Notes: generated by a model not told the origin, from the letters alone. Positions 41,701 to 56,700 are shown, counted from the first letter of the stretch. The stretch: DNA of 64,000 nucleotides from Bathymodiolus brooksi (GCA_963680875.1 OY804579.1:57549718-57613717), one strand, 5' to 3'. Numbers and translations are program-made.

Positions 41701-44700
41701 TCTGAGACCTGTATTGATCAAAGAAAACTAATCAGCTCTTTAGTATAGTCTTATAATTAAATCTTGATTAGATAGTGGCAAGGCATCAATTATACAAATT
41801 TTATCAACAATTCCTTGTATCAGCTTAGCATAACCAGGTTGTGGTTTATAAAGTGTAAAAATAAGCTGCCATGACCCAATAATACAACATTATGTGATAA
41901 AGTTTGTCAGTGACTTGCGACAGGTCAGTGGTTTTCTCCAGGTACTCTGGTTTCCTCCACCAATAAAACTGACTGCCACGATATAACTGAAATATTGTTG
42001 AAAGTGGCATTAAACACCATAAACCAAAAACCCAATAATATAAACACAATTGGATTTTTATAGATGTTAGAAAGGTCTGATAAAAAATAACCTTTCATAG
42101 AAGTGAGAATTACTGTTTTAATTGTGATGCAAAGTATATTAACATATTCCTGTATCAACTAAACATATCCAGGTTGTGGTTTATAAAGAGTAAAAATAAG
42201 CAGTCATGACCCCAATAATTTAAACACAATTGGACTTTTATACTAGATGTTAGAAAGGTCTGACACAAAATAACCTTTCATAGAAGTGAGAATTACTGTT
42301 TGTGGTGAATCAAAGTTTATTGTCTAAACTAACAAGAGATATAAGAGAATATCTTCACCATTTTGACAGATTTCATCATTGTGATGTTTTTATATGACAA
42401 GGATAAGATTAGAATGGTCATTTATTGTCCATTTGATATTTACTGAAGAAATCATCACATTATGTGTATCCTGGTCATAATAATGATAAGTCATGGTAGT
42501 GGGTGGAAATCTATTAATATGAACTTCATGTGCAGATGACAACATTATTTTACCATTGTACCAGGATTTCAGTATTTACAGTGGTAATTGTTCAAATTTG
42601 AACATTTACACTCTTTAAAATATGGACAAATACCATTTTAAATAGGTATAAATACCTGGTACTGACCCATTTTGAAAGGCTGAGACTGGTACCGGCTTCC
42701 ACAGCCCATAGTTATTAGTCACTGGTTGAAACATTCAAGGCTGCTGTCTCCTCTATCAAATAGTAATTTATGAAGCATGTTATGATGTATATAGTTATAA
42801 CCTTTTCAGATTTGTCATTTGCAACCTCTGACATAATCTTGAACTTGTCGAAGGAAGTCAGTATTTTGTAGAAATAGATACCCTGGTATAATTTCAGGGA
42901 ACTAAGGGCTGTGATGACCACTATCATTTGTTAGTTAGTTTCATATCTACCTCAGTTGCCCGGTGGCCCCACTATCATAGGGGCCCCATGCTAATCTATG
43001 TATGTTGTGTTCGGCATGTTTTTTAATGTTTAAACACTGATTTTGTTGAAAGTACTAATACAATGAATATACATGTACATGTATGTTTAATTTTATCAAC
43101 GATTTATTCTTGTGAGTGGTTGTGTAGGTAGGGACCCCAGTGTACTACTTTGCCCAGGGCCTATAATGCTGTTAAGATAGCCCTGATCTACCTATATGCA
43201 ACCTACCTATCACCACCAAAATTGTCAGTTTTATTCCTGTCCCATGTAATGAGTGACTTGTGACAAGTCAGTGGTTCCTCTGGTTTTTTTCCTCTAATAT
43301 AGCTGAAATATACAGTAGTTGAAATTAACACCTACAATCCAGTGGTGTTAATCAATCAACCAATAATCCAGTCCAACCCACTGAACTACACATTTAAAAG
43401 AGACCCTAATTGGAGATCTGTATATATGTACAGTAACTAGTTGAGAAGTTATTTGATTGTTAAATGTGTTGGGGGTGGGGGTTAAGCACACCTCTGTCTA
43501 TTCATTTGACTACATGTATTTCTTCCTCTGTCTTTGTTTTTATTAATAAAAAAATGTAGAATAGACATTGGTACTTTAGGATTCATTTTGCTGTTCAGAA
43601 GTCTCCCTCTTATAAGGGCACCACTTCTGCAATGAAAAAGTGGCATTATAAGAGGGATGGAGTGGTCTGTCTTGGGGGGGGGGGGTCATAATTTAGTAGT
43701 ATTTTGCATCTGAACCTATCATTCAAAATACTTGAAAGTTGAGATCTCAAGCATAAACATGTATAGGGACATAAAATTTGAGGATTTGTGTTCCGTGATT
43801 TATGATTTGTCAGCAGGTTGAAAATTATTTATTGTGGTCGTCATAGGTAAAAAAAAAATGTACAGACCTTTAGCAAAAGAGCTATACAGTAAAACAAACA
43901 ATTGAAAAAGGTCTTGATTTGGTTGTCATATAAAAATCTAAAAAAAAGGAAATGTGCACATTAGAATATTATGAGAAGAAAATGTGACTGTTAAAGTTTG
44001 CTTAAATTCTATATATACATTGTATTTTGTGTTAAAGAGGATTATCATAGATGATATATAAATGTATGTGTATGTATGTATGCAATAATCAAGTGGAGGG
44101 ATGTCTGTATTTTCTGCTCTGTTTAAATATTTTCTTTCAAATCACCCCATCTCTAAAAATGGCAATAAACAAAAACATAGTTGCCATCAAGTTGAAATTA
44201 TTTTGACATCTATTTATGAACTTGAGATACAGTCAATGGACATAATTATTCGTCACCCTCGAATTTACGCTATATATTTCATAAAAAAGCACATTTTTCC
44301 AAAAAATTATTGTGAAGTCATTTCTAAACGGATTTTAATCATTTTTGCACCAGAAGAAGCAGAAATATTTAAAGATTATTTGTTTATTTTAGCATGATTT
44401 TCCGTTAGATTGCCTTTATTTTCTTATGATTTAAAGACAATTTTTGTTTTCTGACATCAAATTTGCTATATATTTTAACAAAAATAAAATCAGAAAAATC
44501 AACATTTTTGTTTAAATAACCAGAAAACAAAAACCATGCAGACAAAAATTACTATCAGATAAACAAATAAAATTCATAGAATTCTGCGTGTCTTGAAATC
44601 AATTTCATAAAAATCTGCCCAGAGATAGCTTTAAAATATTTTTTTTAAAAATGTGGTTTTATATGAAATATATTCATTTTGTAGTAAAAAATCGAAGGTG

Positions 44701-47700
44701 ACGAATACTTATGTCCATGGACTGTACATTCTAAATCTTCACCTGTTAAAGTTATAAATTACCTGACAGAGACTATCTAATAAAGACATTTTATATGTCA
44801 TGTATTTGTGAACTGTCTCACCAGCATGTGTTAAGATGTATCTATAATATGTAACTTCATTATTAATACATGTACAGTAGTAATGCTGAATGATATTAAT
44901 AGCAATTTTTCATTCATGTAAATACTGTATACTGAGACATTTTCATTACTTTTATTCACATTTGTCACTGAAAAACAGTATGTATTTACCTGAAATGATT
45001 AAAAAAAAGTATGTAGATGGCATATACTGGCAGTCAGTAGCGGTAAATTGAAGGACAGACAATGCAATGGCTAGAAGAAAAAGGAAAAAAAACTACCAAG
45101 CAATGATCAACAAAACACTACACAGTAAACTAAAGATTGAACAACACGAACCCCACTAAAATTTGGAGAGGGGGGTAAATTAGGGTAAATAGTTCCTAGT
45201 CCATCATGTTACTGATATCAAAAATCTGATGAGCGAGGAAAGAAGGAAATCTGATGAGCGAGGAAAGAAGGAAATCTGATGAGAGAGGAAAGAAGGAAAT
45301 CTGATGAGCCGCTCAGCGAGGAAAGAAGGAAATCTCATGAGCGAGGAAAGAAGGAAATCTGATGAGCGAGGAAAGGAGGAAATCTGATGAGTGAGGAAAG
45401 AAGGAAATCTGATGAGCGAGGGAAGAAAGAAATCTGATGAGCGAGGAAAGAAGGAAATCTGATGAACGAGGAAAGAAGGAAATCTGATGAGCGGGGAAAG
45501 AAGGAAATCTCACGAGCGAGGAAAGAAGGAAATCTCATGAGTGGGGAAAGAAGGAAATCTCATGAGCAAGGAAAGAAGGAAATCTCATGAGCGAGGAAAG
45601 AAAGAAATCTGATGAGCGAGGAAAGAAGGAAATCTCATGAGCGAGGAAAGAAGGAAATCTCATTAGTGAGGAAAGAAGGAAATCTCATGAGTGGGGAAAG
45701 AAGGAAATCTGATGAGCAAGGAAAGAAGGAAATCTCATGAGCGAGGAAAGAAGGAAATCTGATGAGCGAGGAAAGAAGGAAATCTCATGAGCGAGGAAAG
45801 AAGGAAATCTCATGAGCGAGGAAAGAAGGAGATCTCATGAGCGAGGAAAGAAGGAAATCTCATGAGCGAGGAAAGAAGGAAATCCGATGAGCGAGGAAAG
45901 AAGGAGATCTCATGAGCGAGGAAAGAAGGAAATCTCATGAGCGAGGAATGAAGGAGAAATCTCATGAGCGAGGAAAGAAGGACATGATTGTGACTATGAC
46001 AAAAGGAACATATCCGTGGTCATCAGTGACACTAATATTCTGTAACTGTTAACCAAGTCATGATGGCCTCTGTAAAACTTTCAAAGTAATGATTTCAACA
46101 TTGCCACTAGGAACCCTTGGTTCTATAGGTTCATTGTTTGCAGCAATGCTGCAACTCTCTATTACATAATTAACCAAAATACTTGAGACTTGTGCAAGTA
46201 TTATATATATCTATATCTTAGACATTTAGAAAATAAAATGTGACCAAAAAGAAGACGTTGTTTTCAACAAATATATCTGGTAAACTAGTACAAAAAATGT
46301 AGTGAAGATAGTCAATGGTCACTAGTAATCACTACCCTTTCACCAACCTTTCTCAGTGACTTGCGGCAGGTCGACGGTTTTCTCCAGGTACACCGGTTTT
46401 CTCCACCAATAAAACTGACTGCAACGATATAGTTAAAATATTGTTGAAAGTGGCATTAAACACTATGACCCTAACCCAATTAAGTATATTTTTATGCCCA
46501 CATCATCACAAGGAAAACTCGACCAACATCACCACTAAGTATGCTCAACCCACATCACCACTAGGTATGCTCAACCCACACCACCACTAAATATGCTCAA
46601 CTCACATCACCACTAGGTATGCTCAACTCACATCACCACTAGGGATGTTCAACCCACATCACTAGCCATGCTCAACCAACATCACCACTAAGTATGCTCA
46701 ACCCACAACCCCACTAAGTATGCTCAACCCACATCACCACTAGCCATGCTCAATCCACATCACCACTAGCCATGCTCAACCAACATCACCACTAAGTATA
46801 CTCAACCCACATCACCACTAGGTATGCTCAACCCACATCTCCACTAGGTAATACCATATGCTCAACCCACATCACCACTAAATATGCTCAACTCACATCA
46901 CCACTAGGTATGCTCAACTCACATCACCACTAGGGATGCTCAACCCACATCACCACTAGGGATGCTCAACCCACATCACCACTAGCCATGCTCAACCAAC
47001 ATCACCACTAAGTATGCTCAACCAACATCACCACTAAGTATGCTCAACCCACATCACCACTAGCCATGCTCAATCCACATCACCACTAGCCATGCTCAAC
47101 CAATATCACCACTAGCCATGCTCAACCAACATCACCACTAAGTATGCTCAACCCACACCACTAGGTATGCTCAACCCACATCACCACTAGGTATGCTCAA
47201 ACCACATCACCACTAGCCATGCTCAACCCACACCACCACTAGGTATGCTCAATCCACATCACCACCAGCCATGCTCAACCAACATCACTAAGTATGCTCA
47301 ACCCACATCACCACTAGGTATGCTCAACCCACATCACCACTAGCCATGCTCAACCCACATCACCACTAGGTATGCTCAACCCACATCACCACTAGGTATG
47401 TGCAACCCACATCACCACTAGGTATGCTCAACCCACATCACCACTAGGTATGCTCAATCCACATCACCACTGGGTATGTTCTACTTGCATCACCACTAGG
47501 TATGCTCAACCCACATCACCACCGGGTACAGTATGCTCAGCTTGTTTATGAGGCCTTCCTCAACCAATAAATCTCATTACTACAATGTAGCTGAAAATTT
47601 TCTAAAACTGGTGTAAAACAAATAGTCAATTATGAATAAATTGCAGATTTGTAGTCATCCCTCTTATAAGTCCATTCCCACCAATGTGTGCTTCTCTTAT

Positions 47701-50700
47701 CAGGCCAGATTTCATAGTAAAATACTACAAAATTGTAGAGAAAGGCCACCCTTCTTATAAGGACACTTTTTCTTTGCAAAAGGGATATTACGGTAGACAG
47801 TATTTCAGAAGCTTCTTATTATAAAGATAAGAAACTGTGGATCTGCATAGCTAAATTATTACAAAATATCAATGGACATTATCTCAGATCAGAAATCTGT
47901 AACAACTGTTTATTCTGTCAACACACTTTATTTTTAATGATAATGTTAATATGTTGTGATATTATGCTCCCTTGCATATATATATTATTCTTTGGGATGA
48001 AATGTTGTTGCCATTTTCTAAACAATAAACATTTTCCTGTATGTTGTAATTTCCATACGGAAATACAATCTGACGTATTATTTCCTCATTTTCAACTTAT
48101 GGTAAGGTTTTGTCTGAATGTAAATCACAAATAAATTCTTTTCATCATTTTGATTGATTGATTGATTGTCTAGTGAGCTATATTCATGACCAGAATAAGT
48201 TTACAAACATTTAATCTTGTAGGGAAAAATGCTGGCACTGGGATAAACCGATAAGCACTCTTCATAGAAATATTAAGGGGGGTTAGGGTTATGGTGTTGA
48301 ACACCACTTTCAACAATATATCCATTACATCATGGTGGTCAGTTTTATTTGTGGAGAAAACTACCAACCTGTCGCAAGTCACTGACAAACTTTATCACAT
48401 AATGTTGTATTAAGTCACTGACAAACTTTATCACATAATGTTGTATTAAGTCACTGACAAACTTTATCACATAATGTTGTATCAAGTACAACTCGCCGTG
48501 AATGAATAAGAAAAGTTTGAAGAAGCGAAAGGGATAATCATTGAGATGCATGTTAACTTTATTGGCATGTTTCATCTGTATCTTTAAACAATTGTTTCAA
48601 CATTAATATTATCAGACAGAAGTGTTGTATCTCCAGTGATAATATTTTTACAGCCGAGTCTAACCACTAGTTTAGTTTGCTTTGGATTATTGCTGTTTTG
48701 TAAAAGTTGACAGTTCTTTGTTCTTTTTTTCCAGCCTTCTCTGAGTTAGAGAAGATTATTACAGATTCAAAATTTGATGAATTAGGCAGCAGATGGGAGG
48801 ATGTAAGTCTATTATTTCTTACTACAGTGAAACCTGTCTAGCCGAAACCTGCTTAAAACGGAATCCTGTTTAAATCGAACATTAAATACACTCCAAATGT
48901 AGGAAATCTTTGTTAAATTAACTTGTGAAAGCAGAACACCTGTCTATTCTGAACACAAAAGCTGGTTCCAAAAGGAGGTTCTGTTTAGACAGGATTCACT
49001 GTAATTATATACATCCAGTTGATTTTTTAAAAACAAATCTCATACTTTTTAGCTATAATTTGTTTTATCATGGTAGACTGATTACATATTGGAGAGATCA
49101 GGAAATAAATCTGGTATTTTTAAGGGGATTTTTATGTCAATTTAAATTTCAAGCTCTCAATGATGTGAACTGAATGCAGGAAATTTACATATTTATTGTA
49201 AAAAAAAAATTTGAAGAACTTGAGAAGCGTAATTCATAGGACAGAAAATACAATGGTTAAATGAAAAAGAATCAAAATACAACAGAAATAAACAAAAGAT
49301 TGAGCAACACGAACCCCACCTAAAAACTACTTTGTTAAGAATTTGGTATTGTATGGTTTTAAATTTTCATTAGATTATTTTTCTCACTGGTTTTAAAAAG
49401 AGGGAAGAGAAGGCAACCTTTGTATTTGAATGATTGCCCAGGAATGATCATTGGAAGTTCCTCTACAATTTTGGTGTTTTTTATGCCGATCGAAAATCCA
49501 AGATGGCCACCACTGCAGGACATAGATTAACATTGGACCCTATGGGAAAATGTTCAAATGCCTTCTTCTCAGAAACTTCAAATATGATTAAAGCCAAACT
49601 GTACATGAATGTTCATTGGATGGTCCTCTACAAACTGTAGGTTTTTTGTTCCGATATGAAATTCAAAATGGCGGCTACGACAGGACTTAGTTTAACATTG
49701 GACCCTATGGGGAAAATGTTTCAAAACGCTTCTTCTCTGAAACCACTTGGACAATTGAAACCAAACTGCCCAGGAATGATCATTGGAAGGTCCTGTACAA
49801 AGTTTCTGTTTTTTATGCTGATCGGAAATCCAAAATGGCCACCACTGCAAGACATAGATTAACATTGGACCCTATGGGAAAAATGTTTCAAAACGCTTCT
49901 TCTCTTAAACCACATGGACTATTGAAACCAAACTGCCCAGGAATAATCATTTGATGGTCCTCTAAAAAGTTTGGGTTTTTTATGCCGATCCGAAATTCAA
50001 GATGGCTGCTACCGCAGGTCATAGTATTAACACAGGACCATATGAAGCTATTGCACTGATTGAACCTAAACTGTGCATCAATCATTGGAAGGTCCTTTAC
50101 AAACTGTGTTTTTTATGTTGATCGGAATTCCAAGATGACTACCACTGCAGTGGTAAAAAAATAAAAAATATTTTCATTTAATTTTAATTTAAGAGAAAAC
50201 TAAAACTAAACCGAACATGTTTTTAAATTTTAATCTGCCAAATTTTCAAAAATATGTATATTTCAGGATGTCCAATACAGAAAAAATGTAACTTCTGGTT
50301 GTACAATATGGAAAAAATAGGACTCCGGTCGTACAAATTTGGAATAAATATTGTATGGTTACATGGGGCATAAATGAACATTTCTCATTGAATTGAAATT
50401 ATAGCTGTATGTCTAATGATAAAATGTTATTTTTATTTTCACAACTGGTAGCAGTATTTGGTGGTTTTGCTGCCTGCGTAGTTATAGGACTGTTGCTTAT
50501 ACTATATATGCCTGTAGGAGTGTGTAATAAAATTCTTTTATTTTTATTTTCATAGTTATATGACAGTTATTTATGCTAAGTATGCCAGTAAGAATATGCA
50601 ATTAAATGTTATTTGTTATTTTCACAGCTGGTACATGTATATATACCAGTAGTAGTATGTAATAAAATGCTACTGTTTTTATTTTCACAGCTGGTAGCAG

Positions 50701-53700
50701 TATTTGGGGTTTTTGCTGTCTGTGTAATTATAGAACTGTTATTTATGCTATATACCAGTAGCAGTGTATAATTAAATGTTGTTTATTTTTTTATTTTCAC
50801 AGGTGGTAGCAGTATTTTGGTGGTTTTGCTGCCTGTGTAGTTATAGAACTGTTGTTTATGCTATATATACCAGTAGTAGTGTGTAATAAAATGCTACTTT
50901 TTTATTTTCACAGCTGGTACATTTTAGCAGTATTTGGTGGTTGTATTGCCTGTGTAGTTATAGAACTGTTGTTTATGCTATATATACCAGTAGTAGTATG
51001 TAATAAAATGCTACTTTTTTATTTTCACAGCTGGTAGCAGTATTTGGTGGTTTTGCTGCCTGTGTAGTTATAGGTCTGTTGTTTATGCTATGTATGCCAT
51101 TTGCGGGATGCATCACCTGTTGTTGTTTTTGTTGTTGTAAAAGATGTGGAAAAGCTTCTTCAAAAGAGGATCCCAAATATGCCAAATGTAAAAGAGTCAC
51201 ATTTGGAACTCTGTTGTTTATATTTGTTGTTCTAATGATGTAAGTATACAAACTTTTATTCAAATTTGGGCTGTCGTGGTGACGATCGTATGGTAGTTGG
51301 ATTTACAACTGCCTGTGTGATCAGTGCCTATCACCACTAAAGTTGTGAGTTCGAACTCCGTTCATGGCGAGGTGTACTCTATGCAACACTATGCGATAAA
51401 GCTTGTCAGTGACTTGCGACAGGTCGATGGTTTTCTCTGGGTTCACCGGTTTCCTCCACCAATAAAGTTGACCGCCATATAACTGAAATATTGCTGAAAG
51501 TGGCGTTAAACACCATAACCGTAACCCCATGACCTGTATCCATGATTTTTCATGATGGGTTCGATAAACTCCTGATGTGTTATGGTCTTGTGGCCTGGGT
51601 CCAAATCTGTATTTTAATAGTCATAGTTCAACCAAAATCTTAACTTTAATAGTCCTTAGTACACACCCCTGGAGTGTAATGGTTTCCAGATGAGATACCT
51701 TTCCCAGGCTCTTTGTTTCATCCGGTCAGCTTGTGATACAGTCAAACCTGTCTTATGTGACCTTCCAAGGGAACATTGAAATAGGATCACATAAGACAGG
51801 TGGTCACTTAATACAGGTTTCATTTATATAAAATGCACTGCGAAGGGAAATTAGAATTAAGGACACATAATACAAGTTATTACTTAATAGAGGTGGTCAT
51901 TAAAGCAAGTTTGACTGCATATCTGTCCAGGCTTTCCTTCCCCCAGCTGTCTGGTAATCACTATATTGCTGAAAAAGTGAAGATATATAACAATCATTCT
52001 AACCATGTGGTCTAATTTTCAACCATATTTTGGAAGGGGAATACATTTTACATACAATTTTCTGTTCACATGTTGTTTGTGCAGTTTTCTAGATTGCATT
52101 AAAATTTCAAGACATTTTTGTATAATTGGGTGTAAGATTACAAGATTTTTTAGAATGGTTAAATCTACTTTTTAGCTCACCTTGCCAAAGGCAATGTGAG
52201 TTTTTGCCATCACTTGGCATCCGTCATCCGTTATCTTTTCATATTTTAATCTTCTCCTCTGAAATCCATCAGCCAAATGAAGTGAAACTTGGTAGGAAGC
52301 ATCTATGGAATGTCCTCTCTAAAGATTGCTCATTTTGTCCCGATCCATTAACAAACATAGCCGCCATAGGCAATTCTTGTTTCTGATTTACCGATTTTTA
52401 AAAATCTTCTCCTCTGAAACCGCTTGGCCAAATGAATCGAAACTTGGTAGGAAGCATCCTTGGAAGATCTTTTATAAAGATTGCTAATTTAGTTTCAATC
52501 CGTTAACAAACATGGCCACCAAAGACAATTCTTGTTTCTGATTGGTTGATTTCTAAAAAATCTTCTTCTCTGAAACCGCTTTGCCAAATGAATCGAAACT
52601 TGGTTACATGGTAAGAAGCATTCTTGGAAGGTCATCTATAAAATTTGCTCATTTAGTTCCGATCCGTTAATAAACATGGCAGCCACAGGCCATTCTTGTT
52701 TCTGATTGGTCGATTTCTAAATATCTTCTTCTCTGTAACTGCTTAGCCAAATGACCAAAACTTGGTTCTGTATTAAGTTTCCTCAAAGCAGAATGAAAAG
52801 TGAGCGACACAGGCTCAGCCCATTGAGCCTCTAGTTGACAATCATGGTGGTCTCCATAATGTCGATGTATTGTCATTTACGTTGTTTTATTGTCCAGTAC
52901 TGAATTAAAAAAATATGTAAGAATATAATCTTCGGTGTTATTAACTCTTACTTTTTTCACCCATTAACCATTGTTGTTAACATCATGTAATGTAAATTAT
53001 TCCAGATTTGGTATATATATGTTACTATGGAAATACAATGGGGCTAACAAAGGGTTTAGAACACAAATTATATATTTGAAATATATCTATATATATATAA
53101 AGCAAGGCATAATACTGTAAGATTGCAGCATAAAATCAATATAAGTGTAGTGTCTTTAAATGTGGGGGGCCTCCATGGTCATGATCGTATGGTAGTTAGA
53201 TTTGTAACTACCTGTGCAATCAGTGCCTATCACCACTAATGTTGTGAGTTCAAACCTCGTTCATGATGAGGTGTACTCGATGCAACATTATGTGATAAAG
53301 TTTGTCAGTGACTTGCCACATGTCGGTGGTTTTCTCCTGGTACTCCGGTTTCCTCCACAAATAAAACTGACTGCCATGATATAAATCGGAAATATTGTTG
53401 AGAGTGACATTAAACACCATAAATCTAGTGTGTGAGTTATTGTTGTCGAGAACAATTAAGAAAAGAAAGTTTAAGCAGTGATGGTCAACAATACTATCAA
53501 TTGTTACATTTTGATGAGCTCACTGAAACAACAGTCTGTGGGTAGACATGTTGCTCCACTCGGACACATTATCCTGATTCCGAGCCAACCAGTCTTTGCT
53601 CTTATTCATTAGTGGAGAAGCAGTAAATACTAATTTTATAATCTTTGACCTGAGCGAGACTTGAACTCACAATTGACCTCACTCAAGGCGAACACACAAA

Positions 53701-56700
53701 CCATTTAAACATCAATAGGGTTGCAAGAAGCAGAGGGAAATGCCCAATGAACCTCAGTTTCATACAATCTCATATTTCAATACACATTTATCTATGTTGT
53801 TTGTTTAGGGACCGTCGTGGTTGTGATCATATTAGTAGTTGGATTTACAACTACCTATGCAATCGGTACCTATCACCACTAAAGTTGTAAGTTTGAATCC
53901 CACCCAGGCGGGGTACAACATTATTTGATAAAGTTAGTCAGTGACTTGCAGTAGGTCGGTGGTTTTCTCTGGGTACTCTGGTTTCCTCCATCAATTAAAA
54001 CTGACCGCCACGATATAGCTCAAATATTGTTTAAAGTGGCATTAAACACCATAACCCTAACCCTAACCCTAACCCTATATTGTTTGAAGTGTGTGATTAT
54101 AATGTTTTTACATTCCAACAAAAAAATATTTCAACTTTAACACCTGGAGAAAAAAAGATAAATAAAAATGTACTTAATCATGTAATTAATGTATTAAACA
54201 AATACATACAGAAATGGATTTTACATGTAACTTTTACATGTGGGGAAATCTAAGACTGATGAATAATGCTGCTATAATAATAAACTATTATTTCAGATCT
54301 CAAGCTAAAAAGTCAATAATCATACTATTAACAAAATCAAAGGATACTGAAACAAAAAGACGTAATCATTAAATTCTTACATACATCTGTAGCATGGGTA
54401 TTATGATATGAGGATATTGATGTTAATAGTTTTTTCGTGGTAACATTTGTTGTTCGTGTTGAAAAGAATGGTTAGATTGAAATGATTTTTTTTTAATATA
54501 AACCTACGATTGATTATTTTGTAAATCTGAAATATTTGTTTTATCTATACATGGCTACATACATGTATATCAAAGAAAGATGGGTGGAAAATATTTCTGT
54601 GATCGATGAAGGAAACGTAAGAAATCACAGAATTTATATTATCTGTCAGGGGCAGTCGTGGCCATGATAGTATGGTAGTTGGATTTACAACTACCTATGC
54701 AATCAGTGCCTATCACCACTGATGTTGTGAGTTCAAATCTCGATCAGGGCGAGGTGTACAACATTATGTGATCAAGTTTGTCAGTGACTTGCGACAGGTC
54801 GTCGGTTTTCTCCTTGTCCTCCGGTTTCCTCCACCAATAAAACTGACCGGCATGATATAGCTGAATATTGTTGAAACAAAACAAATATATTATCTGTCAT
54901 GTATTGCCACTTGAGATCGAATTACTTGCATCAAGAGGGGGGTGGGGGGGATCCCAATAATCGGTTTAACCCTGCCACATTTTTTTGTCTGTCCCAAACC
55001 AGTACCTGGATTTCCAGCATCATATGACATGGTCTTTTTAATGTTCAATGATATGAGGTGAGAGGTGACTGTTTGGTTGAATTGTTGACCATCACTGTTT
55101 AAACTTTCTTTTCTTAATACAATCAAATTTCTCACATTTTGTCAAAATCTATCTTTTTACCAAAACTGATTTCTAGTCATGTTCATTTTAAAATGGATAG
55201 TAGCTATGAAGTTGATTTTTAAGTAAAATATAATGTGTTGGACTCTCATTATATATATGTTACAAGCATTTGAATAAAATATTATTGTGTTGTTAAAAAA
55301 AACAAACAAAAAATCCTGTTTCCTTAAATTTTATCCACTAAGGTGAGGAATAATGTCATATTCTTGCATGTCCTTATATAATCAATTTGAAGGATTAACT
55401 TCATATTCATCGTAAGTTTTTGTAACATGTAACTGACATAGTCACATCCATTTTAAAGAAATGGAAACCTTTCACTTCACCTTTTCAGAGTCATTACCAT
55501 CTGTTTAATTTAACTATTATGAATATGAGGTAATTGATATCCCAGCATTTAGGTTTCAAATGAATTTTTAATCTGGTTGGGTCCCTTTAAAGATATGGCC
55601 CATGAAATTTGAGATTGCATTAAATTAGTGCTTTTAAATTATGTTTTCTCCAAGAAAGGTAGATACAGTGAACACTGAATCTCCTTGGAAACAGCTTTTT
55701 GTGTTCGGAATAGACAGGTGTTCAGTTAATTCACGTCAAATTATAAAAGATTTCCTACATCAAGACTTTATTTAATGTTCGGTTTAAACAGGATTCTGTT
55801 TTATTCAGGGTTCAGTTTATAAAAGTGTCATGTCACACATACCACTAAAAGTTGTTATGCAAGCTTAAGATACATAAAAAAGGCATTGAAGGTGGGCAAA
55901 ATTATAATCTAAATATTATACCATTTTAATGTTACTTCTATGGGCTTGATCATATGGTTGTTTGATTGCATGAAAATATTTGCAAAGTTTCGTTAGTTAC
56001 ATGTTATCCAAATCCTAAAATTAAGATAATCATGACCTAATTTATTTTAATTTTGTCATAAGACAAGTTTTTGTAATGTTTCCATATAGTTTTTGGGTAT
56101 CCTTTTGAACAGGATTGGGAGTTTTGTTGAAGCATACTGAAAGTAGTCATCCTGACTTCCTGGTTTTGCCCTTATTTTCGTTGGTACCATTTACACAAAC
56201 CCCAGAGGTATTATGTATTTAATATTATACTAAAGTGTTGTTGATGCAAGGTTTAAATCAAGTTATCATGACCAATTTAAGATTTATTTAAGCCAACAAA
56301 AGTAGGCCATATCAGTAAAATATTGAAACAGGATTGTAATATTACAGGCAGTAGATTTGCTAATGTGTTAAAAAAATATCAATATGGCTTGTCCTAAATT
56401 TCTGACTTGTCAATGTATGCTTGGAAGTTGGGGAATGTGTAATCTAAATAAAATTATAAATGTGTATGATCTTTTTTTTTTTTTTTAACGTAGCTGTCTT
56501 GGCCGTGATCATATGGTAGTTGGATTTATAACTACCTATGCAATCAGTACCTATAACCACTAACGTTGTGAGTTTGAATTCTGCTCGGGTGAGGTGTACT
56601 CGATACAGCATTATGTGATAAAGTGTGTCAGTGACTTGCGACAGGTCATTGGTTTTCTCTGGGTACTCCGGTTTTCTCCACCAATAAAACTGACCACCAC

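Noticed and set aside
44101..44397. 98-codon ORF, possible transposase start
   Set aside because: Half of it lies inside the left end of a 499-bp MITE and no DDE motif or helix-turn-helix is visible.
45313..45538. Minus-strand ORFs encoding repetitive [24 protein letters not shown] peptides
   Set aside because: They are the 25-bp minisatellite read in different frames; no frame is preferred and there is no start context.
46499..47540. CRISPR array
   Set aside because: The repeats are 26 bp with no unique spacers between them, the genome is animal, and no cas genes are present.
50852..51037. 61-codon plus-strand ORF with hydrophobic repeats
   Set aside because: It reads through the junction array out of frame with the true exon 3, so it is a product of the repeated TM1-coding units rather than a separate gene.
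54056..54076. Interstitial telomeric repeat or chromosome fusion point
   Set aside because: It is the tail of a SINE A copy; other copies end with one or two of the same hexamers.
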